DNA from: Prochlorococcus sp. AG-347-J19
Lineage (GTDB): Bacteria; Cyanobacteriota; Cyanobacteriia; PCC-6307; Cyanobiaceae
Assembly (NCBI GenBank): GCA_003279015.1
Contig: QCBV01000005.1
Location: forward strand, 62,001-126,000
DNA: 64,000 nt
Reading direction: 5' to 3'
Part shown: positions 19,945-30,079 of the stretch, piece by piece
Layout: every line of letters begins with the position of its first letter
Numbering within the stretch: the stretch's first letter is position 1
Program-made: the position numbers and the translations under genes
Notes under the pieces: generated by a model
What the model was told of the DNA's origin: nothing
Database searches by the model: none
What the model saw: only the letters and a program-made list of their open reading frames with translations

Positions 19945-21189
19945 GTGGTAAGTACATTTTCTCGCAAAGATCAAAACTATAAATATGACGATTTAAATCA
20001 ACCCTCCAAAGAGGGAAGATTTGGAAAATATGGTGGTCAATATGTTCCTGAGACGCTAATGCCTGCTCTTTTTGAGCTAGAAACAGCTGCATCTAATGCA
20101 TGGAAAGATAAACTTTTTGTAGAAGAATTTAATCATCTACTTAAGACTTATGTAGGAAGAGAAACACCACTTTATGAAGCCAAAAGACTTACTGAACATT
20201 ACAAAACTAAACAAGCAACTCCAAGAATATGGCTTAAAAGAGAAGATTTAAACCATACTGGTGCTCACAAAATTAATAATGCCCTTGGACAAGCTTTATT
20301 GGCAATAAGAATGGGCAAAAAAAGAATAATTGCAGAAACTGGAGCAGGTCAGCATGGAGTTGCCACTGCTACTGTTTGTGCGAGATTTGGCTTAAAATGT
20401 ATTATCTACATGGGTGCTGAAGACATAAAAAGGCAATCCCTTAACGTTTTCAGAATGAAACTTCTAGGAGCTGAAGTTAAAGTTGTAAATTCTGGAACTG
20501 CAACACTTAAGGATGCTACTAGTGAAGCCATTAGAGATTGGGTTTCTAATGTCGAAACCACCCACTACATTTTAGGATCTGTTGCAGGTCCACACCCTTT
20601 CCCAAAGATTGTGCGAGATTTTCATGCAGTGATAGGTGAAGAAACTAAAAAACAATGTTTGGAATCATTTGGATCTTTTCCCGATATTTTGCTTGCTTGT
20701 GTAGGTGGGGGATCAAATGCAATGGGGCTTTTCCATCCTTTTGTTAAAGAAACTTCTGTGCGTCTTATTGGAGTGGAAGCCGCAGGAAGCGGAGTTGATA
20801 CTAACCAACATGCTGCCACTATCACTAAAGGGTCAGTTGGCATTTTGCATGGATCAATGAGTCTTCTCTTACAAGATGATAATGGTCAAGTACAAGAAGC
20901 TCACTCAATAAGTGCAGGTTTAGATTACCCAGGAGTAGGGCCTGAACATAGCCATTTAAAAGATATAGGTAGAGCAGAATATGGATCAGTTACAGATCAA
21001 GAAGCTTTAGATGCTCTAAGACTCGTTAGTGAACTAGAAGGAATTATACCTGCACTTGAAACTTCCCATGCCTTTGCTTGGTTAGATAAATTATGCCCCA
21101 CTCTTGAAAAAGATACTCATATAGTTATCAATTGCTCTGGTAGAGGCGACAAAGATGTTAATACTGTTGCATCTTCATTAGATATTTAA
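19945..21189 (+). CDS. trpB: Tryptophan synthase beta subunit
   Basis: PLP enzyme condensing indole with serine. The 414-residue sequence starts at GTG and quickly enters the signature '[19 protein letters not shown]' (24-42). The PLP lysine is Lys109 in '[15 protein letters not shown]'. The phosphate loop '[10 protein letters not shown]' and '[11 protein letters not shown]' follow. '[12 protein letters not shown]' marks it as a TrpB1-type enzyme. trpA is not adjacent, and the gene appears to be a single-gene unit. It abuts the convergent rhodanese gene end to end. Confidence 0.98.
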   Translation: MVSTFSRKDQNYKYDDLNQPSKEGRFGKYGGQYVPETLMPALFELETAASNAWKDKLFVEEFNHLLKTYVGRETPLYEAKRLTEHYKTKQATPRIWLKREDLNHTGAHKINNALGQALLAIRMGKKRIIAETGAGQHGVATATVCARFGLKCIIYMGAEDIKRQSLNVFRMKLLGAEVKVVNSGTATLKDATSEAIRDWVSNVETTHYILGSVAGPHPFPKIVRDFHAVIGEETKKQCLESFGSFPDILLACVGGGSNAMGLFHPFVKETSVRLIGVEAAGSGVDTNQHAATITKGSVGILHGSMSLLLQDDNGQVQEAHSISAGLDYPGVGPEHSHLKDIGRAEYGSVTDQEALDALRLVSELEGIIPALETSHAFAWLDKLCPTLEKDTHIVINCSGRGDKDVNTVASSLDI

Positions 21190-21540
21190 TCAATATCTTG
21201 GAATTGATGGGTCAATATATCTACTCCATCCATCAATACCCTCTTCTAAATTCCATATTTCGCTCACAATATTATTATCCAAGCACCATTGAGAAAAGTT
21301 ATAACTCCTTATCCCTGCATGACAGGTAACTACAATTTCTCTGTCTAATAAACCAGCAAACATTTCTTCAACGTATTCAAATGTGACTTTACTAATTGGT
21401 ATGTGTAAAAATTCTTGTGAGAAACGAGCTAATTCAAGCTCTGACTGCTCTCTTACATCAATCAAGACTGGATCCTCTTTCTCAGAATTAAACCAATCAT
21501 TGAGACTAGAAGCATTTATAGATTTTGGATAACTTCCCAA
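21190..21540 (-). CDS. Single-domain rhodanese-like protein
   Basis: A 116-residue rhodanese module. The conserved start 'DPVLIDVREQSELELARF' lies at 23-40, and the active-site loop 'CHAGIRS' gives Cys73 as the persulfide cysteine. The closing block is 'NLEEGIDGWS'. Such proteins relay sulfur or handle thiols. No specific partner is visible, and the gene stands alone, directly convergent with trpB. Confidence 0.88.
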   Translation of the reverse strand: MGSYPKSINASSLNDWFNSEKEDPVLIDVREQSELELARFSQEFLHIPISKVTFEYVEEMFAGLLDREIVVTCHAGIRSYNFSQWCLDNNIVSEIWNLEEGIDGWSRYIDPSIPRY

Positions 21541-21629
21541 TTTATAGGATAAATTATGTGTTATTTACAATTTAATAAATTTAGTTGCAGCAGAACGTTT
21601 ATTGTTAAAAATAAAAATAAACATCGATA

Positions 21630-23090
21630 ATGAAACTTAGAGTAGTAGCAATAATACTATTACTATCTTTATTACTTTTTTTTGGTTTTAAAAAAGTTTC
21701 TGCTAATAAAAATAAGGAGCACAATACAAATATTGAGCAACTAAATATCTTAAAATATATACCTGAAAACAATAAATTATTATTTATTTCAAATTTAGAT
21801 ATTATTAATGTTGTTAATAATAATGAAAAAGATAAAAATCCAAAGAATCAAGATAACTTTGTTTTAATAAAAGACTCTATATTAGGTTACTTAGGTATAG
21901 ATCTAGGCAACAATAAATTAGAAGATATATATAATAATGAACTTGTAATTTCAACTTTTGAAAATAATAAAAAACTTACAGATGATATTTTGATTATTTT
22001 TAAAATTAAGCCAGAAAAAACAATAGACGATTTATTAAATTTGCCTAATAAAATTGATCAGATTGATGAGATAATTTCAATTAATAGAGAAAACAAAATA
22101 AATTTCCTCAACTGTATATACCGAACTGAAGACAATTACATAATTGCTTCATCAGATAAAAAATTGATCAAAAATAGTATTAACAATAGTAATGATTTTA
22201 AAGAAAAAAAATTTCAATATGAGGGAGAACTTTTTGGACTCAAAAATCAAAAAAACATATTATTTACAAATAAATTTGGGGGAAGTATATTTTTTGATAA
22301 AGAAATTTTTAATGATAATAATGAGGATACTATAGCTACAACATTTGACTTAACAAATAAACATTTAATTTTAAAATCATATTTACTAAATAATAAAAAA
22401 AATATTAATAAACTTGCTTACAATAAGTTTATAAATAAAGAAAAGACGAATAAAGATAATCCTCAAGTTTCAATTTTTACTGAAATTAAAAATATTGAAA
22501 AATATCTTAAACCTTTTATAAATAATTCTGAACTAAGTTTTTTTGAAGATTTTAACCAAAATTCAAATCAAAACATCTTAATTATCAATTCAAAAAAAGA
22601 TTGGCTTTTTACATTTGAAAAAAATACAGAAAATCAATTTGATTTAAGTGCTTTGAAAAAACTAAAAGATTTCAACAAATATACTTTGAGACAAAATGAA
22701 GATATTTACTCAATATATTCCAAAGATATTCTTGAAGAAAAAAACGATGCAATAAAGCAATTAACTTTTGAAAATATCTACTCAATAGAATCAGGCGGTT
22801 TGCAATTCATAAGTAATTTTTTAATAGATAGTAAAAAACTAGAAACAATCTCAAAAAAATTTTTCAACCAAAAAAGTTATAACGATAAATCTACTTTTCT
22901 TTATACAAAAGTTGATATCAAAGATGAAAATTCAAAAAAAATTAGATATTTGCCTGATTTGGATGATCTTAATTTTCTCATTAGAAATATTTTAAAAATA
23001 TCAAATGAAGAATATCTTGAAATCATAAGTCAATCTATTCCCGAAAAAAATCCAATTCTTTATGCAGAAACAAGTTTAAAAATACCTTAA
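21630..23090 (+). CDS. DUF3352-like secreted or membrane-anchored protein
   Basis: A 486-residue protein with a strong N-terminal hydrophobic segment (about 5-20) followed by 'KKVSANKNKE', which could be a cleaved signal or an anchor. The remainder is extremely rich in Lys, Asn, Ile and Glu. The start 'LKYIPENNKLLFISNLD' (42-58) resembles DUF3352 proteins of picocyanobacteria, which have no known enzymatic role. No catalytic motif or repeat stands out. Family assignment is from pattern memory and is moderate. Confidence 0.6.
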   Translation: MKLRVVAIILLLSLLLFFGFKKVSANKNKEHNTNIEQLNILKYIPENNKLLFISNLDIINVVNNNEKDKNPKNQDNFVLIKDSILGYLGIDLGNNKLEDIYNNELVISTFENNKKLTDDILIIFKIKPEKTIDDLLNLPNKIDQIDEIISINRENKINFLNCIYRTEDNYIIASSDKKLIKNSINNSNDFKEKKFQYEGELFGLKNQKNILFTNKFGGSIFFDKEIFNDNNEDTIATTFDLTNKHLILKSYLLNNKKNINKLAYNKFINKEKTNKDNPQVSIFTEIKNIEKYLKPFINNSELSFFEDFNQNSNQNILIINSKKDWLFTFEKNTENQFDLSALKKLKDFNKYTLRQNEDIYSIYSKDILEEKNDAIKQLTFENIYSIESGGLQFISNFLIDSKKLETISKKFFNQKSYNDKSTFLYTKVDIKDENSKKIRYLPDLDDLNFLIRNILKISNEEYLEIISQSIPEKNPILYAETSLKIP

Positions 23091-23092
23091 TA

Positions 23093-23151
23093 AAGTTATT
23101 CACATAAGCTTCAAAGAAAATCATTTGGCATTTTTGTGAAGTTAATAACTT
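23093..23151. other. Nested inverted repeat upstream of gltA
   Basis: AAGTTATT (23093-23100) pairs with AATAACTT (23144-23151), and CTTCA (23109-23113) pairs with TGAAG (23137-23141) inside it. It begins right after the DUF3352-like gene and ends 62 bases before the gltA start. No T-tract follows, so it is not a standard terminator on the plus strand. It may be an mRNA 3' end structure or a leader element for gltA. Confidence 0.35.
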
Positions 23152-23213
23152 GTGGTTAATTAAAAATTATTTGACTATCTTTATCTATAAGCATTTGATA
23201 TTGAATTAAGCAA

Positions 23214-24359
23214 TTGGACAATAACAAACTAATTTTAAAACCAGGATTAGAGGGTGTCCCAGTTACTAATTCATCTATCTGTGATATTGATGGCAACAAA
23301 GGTAAATTATTGTACAGAGGCTACTCCATTGAGGAACTATCCAAGAAAAGCAGTTTTCTAGAAACTGCTTACCTATTGATTTGGGGTGAATTGCCCACAG
23401 CTATTCAACTAAGAGATTTTGAACAAGAAGTTCAAATGCATCGAAGGTTAAGTTTTAGAGTCAGAGATATGATGAAATGTTTCCCTGCAACCGGCCATCC
23501 TATGGATGCTCTTCAATCTAGTGCGGCTTCTTTGGGCCTCTTCTATTCACGAAGAGCAATAGATGATCCTAATTACATCTACAACGCAGTGATAAGACTA
23601 ATAGCAAAAATACCCACAATGATTGCTGCGTTTCAACTTATCAGAAAAGGACAAGATCCGATTCAACCTAGAGATGATTTAACGTACTCTTCAAATTTTC
23701 TTTACATGCTGACTGAAAAAGAACAAGATCCTATAGCTGCAAAAGTTTTTGATAGGTGTCTAATCCTACATGCCGAACATAGTTTAAACGCAAGTACATT
23801 TAGCGCTAGAGTAACTGCAAGCACTCTTACAGACCCATATGCTGTCATCGCTTCTGCAGTAGGAACCTTGGCTGGCCCACTGCATGGAGGAGCAAATGAG
23901 GATGTAATTGCAATGTTAGAAGAGATCAAAATTCCAGAAAATGCTGCTTCTTTTTTGGATAACGCGATAAAAAATAAAAAAAAGATAATGGGCTTCGGTC
24001 ATAGAGAATATAAAGTCAAAGATCCAAGAGCAATAATTCTTCAAAAACTTGCAGAAGAGCTTTTTATTAGATTTGGCGCAGATGAAATGTATGAAGTTGC
24101 CAAAGCACTAGAGGCTGAGGCAATACCAAGACTTGGACCTAAGGGTATATTCCCTAACGTGGACTTTTATTCTGGTCTTGTTTATAGAAAACTTGGTATT
24201 CCACGCGATTTATTTACTCCAATTTTTGCCATATCTAGAGTTGCTGGTTGGTTAGCTCATTGGAGAGAGCAACTGGGTGCGAATAGAATTTTTAGACCAT
24301 CGCAAGTCTATACTGGTTCAACACCAAGAGATTGGATCAGTCTAGAAAATAGAGAGTAA
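23214..24359 (+). CDS. gltA: Citrate synthase
   Basis: Condenses acetyl-CoA and oxaloacetate to citrate, feeding 2-oxoglutarate for nitrogen assimilation in an incomplete TCA cycle. The 381 residues start at TTG. The opening 'LKPGLEGVPVTNSSICDIDG' and 'LLYRGYSIEELS' are typical. Catalytic elements are 'LHAEHSLNASTFSAR', 'GPLHGGANEDVI' and 'GFGHREYKVKDPRA', with 'NVDFYSGLVYRKLGIP' near the C-terminus. Length fits the type II short form common in cyanobacteria. Confidence 0.97.
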   Translation: MDNNKLILKPGLEGVPVTNSSICDIDGNKGKLLYRGYSIEELSKKSSFLETAYLLIWGELPTAIQLRDFEQEVQMHRRLSFRVRDMMKCFPATGHPMDALQSSAASLGLFYSRRAIDDPNYIYNAVIRLIAKIPTMIAAFQLIRKGQDPIQPRDDLTYSSNFLYMLTEKEQDPIAAKVFDRCLILHAEHSLNASTFSARVTASTLTDPYAVIASAVGTLAGPLHGGANEDVIAMLEEIKIPENAASFLDNAIKNKKKIMGFGHREYKVKDPRAIILQKLAEELFIRFGADEMYEVAKALEAEAIPRLGPKGIFPNVDFYSGLVYRKLGIPRDLFTPIFAISRVAGWLAHWREQLGANRIFRPSQVYTGSTPRDWISLENRE

Positions 24360-24434
24360 TATTTGCAGCTTTTCATAAAAAACACACATATTGTTTGTGA
24401 AGAGTTAATGTATTAAGTAATTAACAAAAAAATT

Positions 24435-25553
24435 TTGGAATACGGATTAGATCTTGAATATAGTTTTAACGAATTCTTAAGAGGTTTTGGACTTTCTAGT
24501 GAAATCGCTCATATAATTTGGCTTCCTCTACCTATGCTTTTGGTTTTAGTAGCGGCAGTTGTTGGTGTTTTAGTAACCGTTTGGCTTGAAAGAAAGATAT
24601 CTGCTGCTGCTCAACAAAGAATAGGTCCCGAATATGCAGGAGCCCTTGGAGTGCTTCAACCAATTGCTGATGGTCTTAAGTTACTTGTCAAAGAGGATAT
24701 TATTCCTGATAAAGCGGATGGAATTCTCTTCACTGCAGGACCTATTTTAGTTCTTGTCCCAGTTATTCTCTCTTGGCTAATTGTTCCTTTTGGACAAAAC
24801 CTTTTAATAAGTAACGTTGGTATTGGTATTTTTCTATGGATCGCTTTAAGCAGTATTCAGCCAATTGGACTTCTTATGAGCGGATATGCATCAAATAATA
24901 AATATTCTTTATTAGGAGGATTACGAGCAGCAGCTCAATCAATAAGTTATGAAATACCTTTAGCTTTATCTGTACTGGCTATTGTACTAATGACAAATTC
25001 TCTAAGTACTATTGACATTGTTAACCAACAAAGTGGTGCTGGAATTTTAAGTTGGAATATTTGGAGACAACCAGTTGGTTTTATAGTCTTTTGGATTTGT
25101 GCTCTTGCAGAATGTGAAAGACTTCCATTTGACTTACCTGAAGCTGAAGAAGAATTAGTTGCAGGATACCAAACTGAATATGCAGGAATGAAATTCGCAT
25201 TGTTCTACCTTGGTAGTTACATTAATTTAATCCTATCAGCTTTACTAGTATCAATACTTTATTTGGGAGGATGGGGTTTTCCTATTCCAGTTGAATTAAT
25301 AGCGAAGTTCCTAAATTTGCCCATTAATGCACCCTTCATACAAGTTTTTACTGCATCAATAGGAATTGTAATGACTGTATTGAAAGCATATCTTTTAGTT
25401 TTTATTGCGATATTATTACGTTGGACAACCCCTAGAGTAAGAATAGATCAACTATTAGATCTAGGATGGAAGTTTCTTCTTCCAATTTCTCTTGCTAATC
25501 TTTTGATAACTGCAGGATTAAAACTTGCTTTTCCGCAATTCTTTGGTGGATAA
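24435..25553 (+). CDS. ndhA: NDH-1 subunit A (NuoH-like)
   Basis: Membrane subunit linking the peripheral and membrane arms of NDH-1 near the quinone chamber. The 372 residues contain about eight membrane segments. Marker motifs are '[21 protein letters not shown]' (48-68), '[17 protein letters not shown]' and '[24 protein letters not shown]'. The start is a TTG. It leads the cluster ndhA-ndhI-ndhG-ndhE, which has short spacers and so is likely one operon. Confidence 0.97.
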   Translation: MEYGLDLEYSFNEFLRGFGLSSEIAHIIWLPLPMLLVLVAAVVGVLVTVWLERKISAAAQQRIGPEYAGALGVLQPIADGLKLLVKEDIIPDKADGILFTAGPILVLVPVILSWLIVPFGQNLLISNVGIGIFLWIALSSIQPIGLLMSGYASNNKYSLLGGLRAAAQSISYEIPLALSVLAIVLMTNSLSTIDIVNQQSGAGILSWNIWRQPVGFIVFWICALAECERLPFDLPEAEEELVAGYQTEYAGMKFALFYLGSYINLILSALLVSILYLGGWGFPIPVELIAKFLNLPINAPFIQVFTASIGIVMTVLKAYLLVFIAILLRWTTPRVRIDQLLDLGWKFLLPISLANLLITAGLKLAFPQFFGG

Positions 25554-25621
25554 ACTTAAGTAAAAATACTTAAATTTAAAATTAATCCACTAAAATAAAA
25601 TAACTAAGTAAATTCTTCAAA

Positions 25622-26248
25622 ATGAAAAATTTCCTTCAACAAATAAATAGCTATATCAAAGAAGCATTTAATGCTGGTAAATATTTATATAATGGCTTAT
25701 CAGTAACTTTTGATCATCTTCGAAGAAGGCCTGTTACTGTACAATATCCATATGAAAAATTAATACCTTCTGAAAGATATAGAGGAAGGATACATTATGA
25801 ATTCGATAAGTGTATTGCTTGTGAAGTTTGTGTGAGAGTATGCCCCATAAATCTACCAGTAGTAGATTGGGTAATGAATAAAGAAACCAAAAAAAAGGAA
25901 CTTAGAAATTATTCAATAGATTTTGGCGTTTGTATATTTTGCGGAAATTGTGTTGAATATTGTCCAACTAATTGTCTATCAATGACCGAAGAATATGAAT
26001 TAGCTACTTTCGACAGACACAATCTAAATTTCGATAATGTCGCACTTGGTAGACTTCCAACAAACGTAACAACGGACCCATCAGTTAAGCCTCTAAGAGA
26101 ACTTGCCTATCTTCCTAAAGGTGTCATGGACCCTCATGAAATCCCAGCTGCAGATCCTAGAGTTGGTAAATTACCTGAAGAAGTTTATGATTGGATGAAG
26201 CCAGAATCCAATGAAAATAAAGATAAAGTTACTAATCCAACTAATTAA
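25622..26248 (+). CDS. ndhI: NDH-1 subunit I (two [4Fe-4S] ferredoxin-like)
   Basis: Fe-S subunit of the NDH-1 peripheral arm, 208 residues. Two four-cysteine motifs are visible: '[12 protein letters not shown]' near 64-75 and '[12 protein letters not shown]' near 103-114. Each can hold one 4Fe-4S cluster. The N-terminal '[23 protein letters not shown]' is the usual lead-in, and the C-terminus is a polar tail. It lies between ndhA and ndhG. Confidence 0.97.
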   Translation: MKNFLQQINSYIKEAFNAGKYLYNGLSVTFDHLRRRPVTVQYPYEKLIPSERYRGRIHYEFDKCIACEVCVRVCPINLPVVDWVMNKETKKKELRNYSIDFGVCIFCGNCVEYCPTNCLSMTEEYELATFDRHNLNFDNVALGRLPTNVTTDPSVKPLRELAYLPKGVMDPHEIPAADPRVGKLPEEVYDWMKPESNENKDKVTNPTN

Positions 26249-26261
26249 TTTCTTTTAATTT

Positions 26262-26861
26262 ATGTCCATTGCAATAACAACACAATTTATCTGTTTTACC
26301 ATTTTATCGTTGGTGGTCATTATTGGAGCTCTTGGTGTTGTTTTGCTAGAAAGTATTGTTTATTCAGCATTTCTTCTAGGAGGAGTTTTCATGAGTGTAG
26401 CGGGATTATATCTTCTTTTAAATGCAAGTTTTGTTGCTGCAGCACAAGTTCTAGTTTATGTAGGTGCAGTTAATGTATTAATAATCTTTGCAATTATGCT
26501 AGTCAACAAAAAAGAAGATTTAAAGCCCATTAATGACATTAAATCGAGAAGAATCATATCAACATCAATATGTTTAACCCTGCTCAGCCTTTTAATAAGA
26601 GTTGACTTGACTAATGTATGGAGCCTATCAAGTCCTCAAAACTCTATAGGAGAAGAATCAACTATCAGAATTGGAGAACATCTATTTAGTGATTATTTAC
26701 TCCCATTTGAAGTGGCCTCAGTTTTACTTTTAATGGCAATGATTGGAGCTATTGTTTTAGCTAGAAGAGATGTAATGAGTAAAGATATTTCCACTGGATT
26801 GCCTGTTGACCAAGAATTAATTGAAAAATCATCTGAACCATTACTTACAAATAAAAATTAA
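26262..26861 (+). CDS. ndhG: NDH-1 subunit G (NuoJ-like)
   Basis: Hydrophobic membrane-arm subunit of 199 residues with five predicted segments. Conserved stretches are 'ALGVVLLESIVYSAFLLG', 'ASFVAAAQVLVYVGAVNVLI' with the half-channel aromatic and Val residues, and the last segment 'EVASVLLLMAMIGAIVLARR'. A polar C-terminal tail of about 30 residues is present. It is separated from ndhI and ndhE by only 13 and 15 bases. Confidence 0.95.
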   Translation: MSIAITTQFICFTILSLVVIIGALGVVLLESIVYSAFLLGGVFMSVAGLYLLLNASFVAAAQVLVYVGAVNVLIIFAIMLVNKKEDLKPINDIKSRRIISTSICLTLLSLLIRVDLTNVWSLSSPQNSIGEESTIRIGEHLFSDYLLPFEVASVLLLMAMIGAIVLARRDVMSKDISTGLPVDQELIEKSSEPLLTNKN

Positions 26862-26876
26862 CCTTTCAACTTTCTT

Positions 26877-27200
26877 ATGATGAATTTAGAATCAATTCCT
26901 ATTCAAGCATTTTTAATAGTATCTTCAGCATTATTCTGTATTGGGATCTGGGGATTATTAAATAGCAGAAATGCAGTTAGAGTTCTTATGAGCATTGAGT
27001 TAATGCTCAATGCAGTAAATATAAATTTAATGGCTTTTTCTTCCTATATTGATAATAATTTAATCCAAGGACAAGTTTTTACAATTTTTGTTATCACTGT
27101 TGCTGCCGCAGAAGCAGCAGTCGGATTAGCTATCTTATTATCTCTTTATAGGAATAGGGTTACTGTAGATATGGAAAGTTTTAATTTATTAAAATGGTAA
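26877..27200 (+). CDS. ndhE: NDH-1 subunit E (NuoK-like)
   Basis: A small three-segment membrane subunit (107 residues). The signature 'NSRNAVRVLMSIELMLNAVNINLMAF' holds the conserved membrane glutamate, and 'TVAAAEAAVGLAILLSLYR' holds the second. It has two adjacent ATG codons (26877 and 26880) as possible starts. It closes the ndhAIGE cluster, and nadK begins nine bases after it, probably on the same transcript. Confidence 0.96.
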   Translation: MMNLESIPIQAFLIVSSALFCIGIWGLLNSRNAVRVLMSIELMLNAVNINLMAFSSYIDNNLIQGQVFTIFVITVAAAEAAVGLAILLSLYRNRVTVDMESFNLLKW

Positions 27201-27209
27201 AACCACTAA

Positions 27210-28124
27210 ATGAAACTTTCATTAGTGCTTATTGTATATCGTTCAGATAGTTCTATAGCTCAAGAGGCTTCTAAATTCTGTGAAGAAGTCCTAAAAGCTA
27301 AAAATATAAAAGCAAAGAGAATTGAAAGTGATTTTTATAAAGATGAAATTGAAAAATATTTTTGTAATCTAGAATCACAACCAAATATTGGCATAGTTCT
27401 TGGTGGAGATGGAACCTTCCTAAAATGTGCAAATGCTCTAGCTGATTACGATATTCCTTTGTTGAGCATTAATATTGGTGGTAATCTGGGTTTTCTTACG
27501 CAAGAAAAAGATTTTTTGTTCGACAAATCTTTTATTGAAATCCTTGCAAACGAAGAATATCAAATTGACTTTCGTAATAGATTAAATTGTAATATTTGTA
27601 TTAATGGAATAAGTTCTGAGAAAAAGATTATAAAAAGCTACGATGCCTTAAACGATTTTTATTTTAAATCTGTTGAAGAGGATATTTCTCCTACTAATCA
27701 AATACAAATTGAAATAGATAACGAGAAGGTTAATGAATACAAAGGTGATGGATTAATCATATCCACATCTACTGGTTCAACAGCCTACTCAATGGCTGCA
27801 GGTGGCCCAATAGTACATCCAAGTGTTGACGCGATGATAATTAACCCTATATGCCCTATGAGTTTGGCTAGTAGGCCAATAGTTATACCTAATACAAGTA
27901 AGGTAATTATTAAACCTGTAAAAAAAAGTAAAGGGGAAATTAAACTATGGAGAGATGGTTCAAAATGTATGACCATTAAGGAAAATTATTATTGTGAAAT
28001 CAAAAAAGGTCAAACACCCTGCAAAATCATAAAGTTTAAAAAAAGCACAAGTTACTATAATACCCTAATAAAAAAACTAGATTGGAAAGGTGATTTATCT
28101 CAAAAAAATTCAAACATTAAATGA
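27210..28124 (+). CDS. nadK: NAD kinase
   Basis: Phosphorylates NAD to NADP, the terminal acceptor of photosynthetic electron flow. The 304 residues show the catalytic 'GGDGTF' motif at 65-70, '[10 protein letters not shown]', and the substrate loop '[26 protein letters not shown]', all standard for the family. It follows ndhE closely and overlaps the CYTH gene by four bases (ATGA). A second nadK paralogue is common in cyanobacteria, so which isoform this is remains open. Confidence 0.95.
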   Translation: MKLSLVLIVYRSDSSIAQEASKFCEEVLKAKNIKAKRIESDFYKDEIEKYFCNLESQPNIGIVLGGDGTFLKCANALADYDIPLLSINIGGNLGFLTQEKDFLFDKSFIEILANEEYQIDFRNRLNCNICINGISSEKKIIKSYDALNDFYFKSVEEDISPTNQIQIEIDNEKVNEYKGDGLIISTSTGSTAYSMAAGGPIVHPSVDAMIINPICPMSLASRPIVIPNTSKVIIKPVKKSKGEIKLWRDGSKCMTIKENYYCEIKKGQTPCKIIKFKKSTSYYNTLIKKLDWKGDLSQKNSNIK

Positions 28125-28618
28125 CCTTAGAGATAGAAAGAAGATTTCTTTTAAAAAATGATAATTGGAAAGAATTCATAAAGAAAAAAATTTATATTGA
28201 ACAAGGATATTTAACCAAAAGTTTAGATGGTTGGATTGTTAGGGTAAGGCTCATAGGCAAAAACTCTAAAATTGCACTTAAAAAACATATCAAGGGATTT
28301 ACCAACTTTGAATTTGAATATTCCATTCCACGAAGCAATGCTGAAATAATAATGTCAAATCTTTCAAATAAAATTAAAAAAGATAGATTCTTTTTAGAAA
28401 TTGAAAAAAAATCTTGGATTATAGATTGCTTTAAAGAAAATAATTATCCACTTAAAATTGCAGAAATTGAACTTTCTAATGAACAAGAAGATTTATTTCT
28501 TCCATCTTTCATTTCAAAAGAAATTACTGGGCTGACTCATTACTCCAATTTCAGTCTCGCTAACAATCCTTTTTCAGAGTGGAAAGAAGACTTATTAACA
28601 ACTTTCGAAAGTAACTAG
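28121..28618 (+). CDS. CYTH-domain protein (possible inorganic triphosphatase)
   Basis: A 165-residue CYTH-superfamily protein. It starts with the defining ExExK-like motif as 'LEIERRFLL' (Glu4, Glu6, Arg7, Arg8). Alternating basic and acidic strands follow: '[16 protein letters not shown]' and 'EFEYSIP', then 'LKIAEIELS' near 111-119. These residues line a tunnel that binds triphosphate and metal in known members. Bacterial single-domain CYTH proteins often hydrolyse tripolyphosphate. It overlaps nadK by four bases, suggesting coupled translation. Confidence 0.85.
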   Translation: MTLEIERRFLLKNDNWKEFIKKKIYIEQGYLTKSLDGWIVRVRLIGKNSKIALKKHIKGFTNFEFEYSIPRSNAEIIMSNLSNKIKKDRFFLEIEKKSWIIDCFKENNYPLKIAEIELSNEQEDLFLPSFISKEITGLTHYSNFSLANNPFSEWKEDLLTTFESN

Positions 28619-28684
28619 TCAAAGGAGTCACCTATCCTTTATATTTTCTTTATATTTAAGTAAATTTATTTTTATTTTCTTCAG

Positions 28685-28870
28685 ATGTATGGTCTTTACG
28701 ATAAGGAAGGAATACTGAGATTTGTTGATCCAGACAAAGATGCATGCATTGCTTATGCAGAACTCTTCGAATTAGGTTCTACAAATTATTGTTTATTGGA
28801 TTTAGCTAACGATAGGAAAGAATATAAGGTTACTAATCTTGATCAGAGTCTGGGAGGGAACAACAATTAA
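28685..28870 (+). CDS. Small conserved-type protein of unknown function
   Basis: A 61-residue acidic protein starting 'MYGLYDKEGILRFVDPDKDA', with the pattern of a small beta-alpha domain: two strands, a helix 'ACIAYAELFEL', then 'YCLLDL'. I do not recognise a named family, but the codon use and the ordered sequence look like a real gene. A similar N-terminus is familiar in marine picocyanobacteria. Its 3' end overlaps the convergent PedR-like gene by 38 bases, which may expose both mRNAs to antisense pairing. Confidence 0.65.
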   Translation: MYGLYDKEGILRFVDPDKDACIAYAELFELGSTNYCLLDLANDRKEYKVTNLDQSLGGNNN

Positions 28871-29111
28871 ATCCGTCTCTACAAATCTTTCCATTATCCA
28901 TTGCCCAATTCAAAAGTGCTACTCTATTTTTTGAACCTGTTTTTGTAAACATATTACTAACATGATTATCAACAGTTCTTTTACTAATAGTTAGTTTTAC
29001 TGCAATCTCTTGATTTGTAAGCCCATCAGCTACGAGATCAATGATTTCCATCTCTCTTGTCGAGAGACCCATCATATCAATGTTGTTTACTTCTTCTTCA
29101 ACCATTTGCAT
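28833..29111 (-). CDS. Small stand-alone LuxR-type HTH regulator, PedR-like
   Basis: A 92-residue protein that is essentially only a LuxR/NarL DNA-binding domain: 'LSTREMEIIDLVADGLTNQE' (16-35), 'KRTVDNHVSNMFTKTG' (44-59), with no receiver. This architecture matches PedR of Synechocystis, a thioredoxin-sensitive regulator of photosynthesis genes. Cysteines at 77, 83 and 84 near the C-terminus could act as a redox switch as in PedR. It is divergent from metF and overlaps a small convergent gene by 38 bases. The HTH assignment is firm; the PedR equivalence is inferred. Confidence 0.8.
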   Translation of the reverse strand: MQMVEEEVNNIDMMGLSTREMEIIDLVADGLTNQEIAVKLTISKRTVDNHVSNMFTKTGSKNRVALLNWAMDNGKICRDGFNCCSLPDSDQD

Positions 29112-29188
29112 TAAAACAGTTCCTTTTTTATATTAATTAAGTTTAGCAATCTCATTACACTTGTTAACCAATTAGGAAACAATCGCAA

Positions 29189-30079
29189 TTGAAATCAAAA
29201 CTTCAGCAGACTTTAGAAAAAAAATCTAAGGTGATTACGGCAGAGTTAATGCCCCCCAGAGGTGGAGACCCCTTAAGATCTCTTAAGATAGCACAACTTT
29301 TGAAAGATAAGGTACATGCTGTTAACATTACCGACGGAAGCAGGGCCGTAATGAGAATGTGCAGCTTGGCAATGTCCAAACTATTACTGGAAAATGGGAT
29401 AGAACCAGTAATGCAAATATCTTGCAGAGATCGTAATAAAATTGCTTTACAATCAGACATCCTTGGAGCAAATGCTTTAGGAATTAAAAACATCTTATGT
29501 ATTACCGGTGATTCAGTAAAAGCTGGGGATCAAAAAGATGCTAAAGCAGTACATCAGTTTGAATCAGTAAGATTGCTACAACAAATTCAAGCTTTCAATA
29601 AAGGAATTGATCCTACTCTTGGGGAACTTCCAGATGAAAAAACATTTATTTATGCAGGAGCTGCAGCTGATCCAAATTGCAAAAATCAAAAAAGTTTAAA
29701 AAATAGAATGAAAAAGAAAAAAGAGGCTGGAGCTCAATTCATTCAAACTCAAATGGTTATGGAAAAAGAAAATTTAATAGATTTTTGCAAACAAATAGCC
29801 GAGCCTCTTGAAATCCCTGTAATTGCAGGGGTATTCCTATTAAAATCTTATAAAAATGCTCTATTTATAAACAAATACGTCCCAGGAGCAAATATACCCG
29901 AAAATATTTTAAAGCGTCTTAAAGATGCCAAAAACCCTCTAGAAGAGGGTATTCAAATTGCGGCTGAACAAGCTCAGGAGTTTTTTAATATAGCGGATGG
30001 GATTCATCTGATGGCCGTAAAGGCAGAGCATTTAATTCCTGAGATTCTTGAAAAAGCTAATCTTAGTCTGGAATATTAA
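29189..30079 (+). CDS. metF: 5,10-Methylenetetrahydrofolate reductase
   Basis: Flavoprotein barrel of 296 residues that makes methyl-THF for methionine synthesis. It begins from TTG with 'KSKLQQTLEKKSKVITAELMPPRGGDPLRSL'-type N-terminal features, where Glu of 'AELMPPRGGD' (about 19-28) is the catalytic acid of the family. 'VHAVNITDGSRAVMRM', 'LCITGDSVKAGDQ' and 'AGAQFIQTQMV' are further MTHFR blocks. The stop overlaps the convergent nucleotidyltransferase gene by 17 bases. Confidence 0.92.
   Translation: MKSKLQQTLEKKSKVITAELMPPRGGDPLRSLKIAQLLKDKVHAVNITDGSRAVMRMCSLAMSKLLLENGIEPVMQISCRDRNKIALQSDILGANALGIKNILCITGDSVKAGDQKDAKAVHQFESVRLLQQIQAFNKGIDPTLGELPDEKTFIYAGAAADPNCKNQKSLKNRMKKKKEAGAQFIQTQMVMEKENLIDFCKQIAEPLEIPVIAGVFLLKSYKNALFINKYVPGANIPENILKRLKDAKNPLEEGIQIAAEQAQEFFNIADGIHLMAVKAEHLIPEILEKANLSLEY

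Noticed and set aside
23096-23104. Possible replication origin at a DnaA-box-like sequence
   Set aside because: Only one perfect box was seen, and neither dnaA nor dnaN is nearby, so an origin is not supported.
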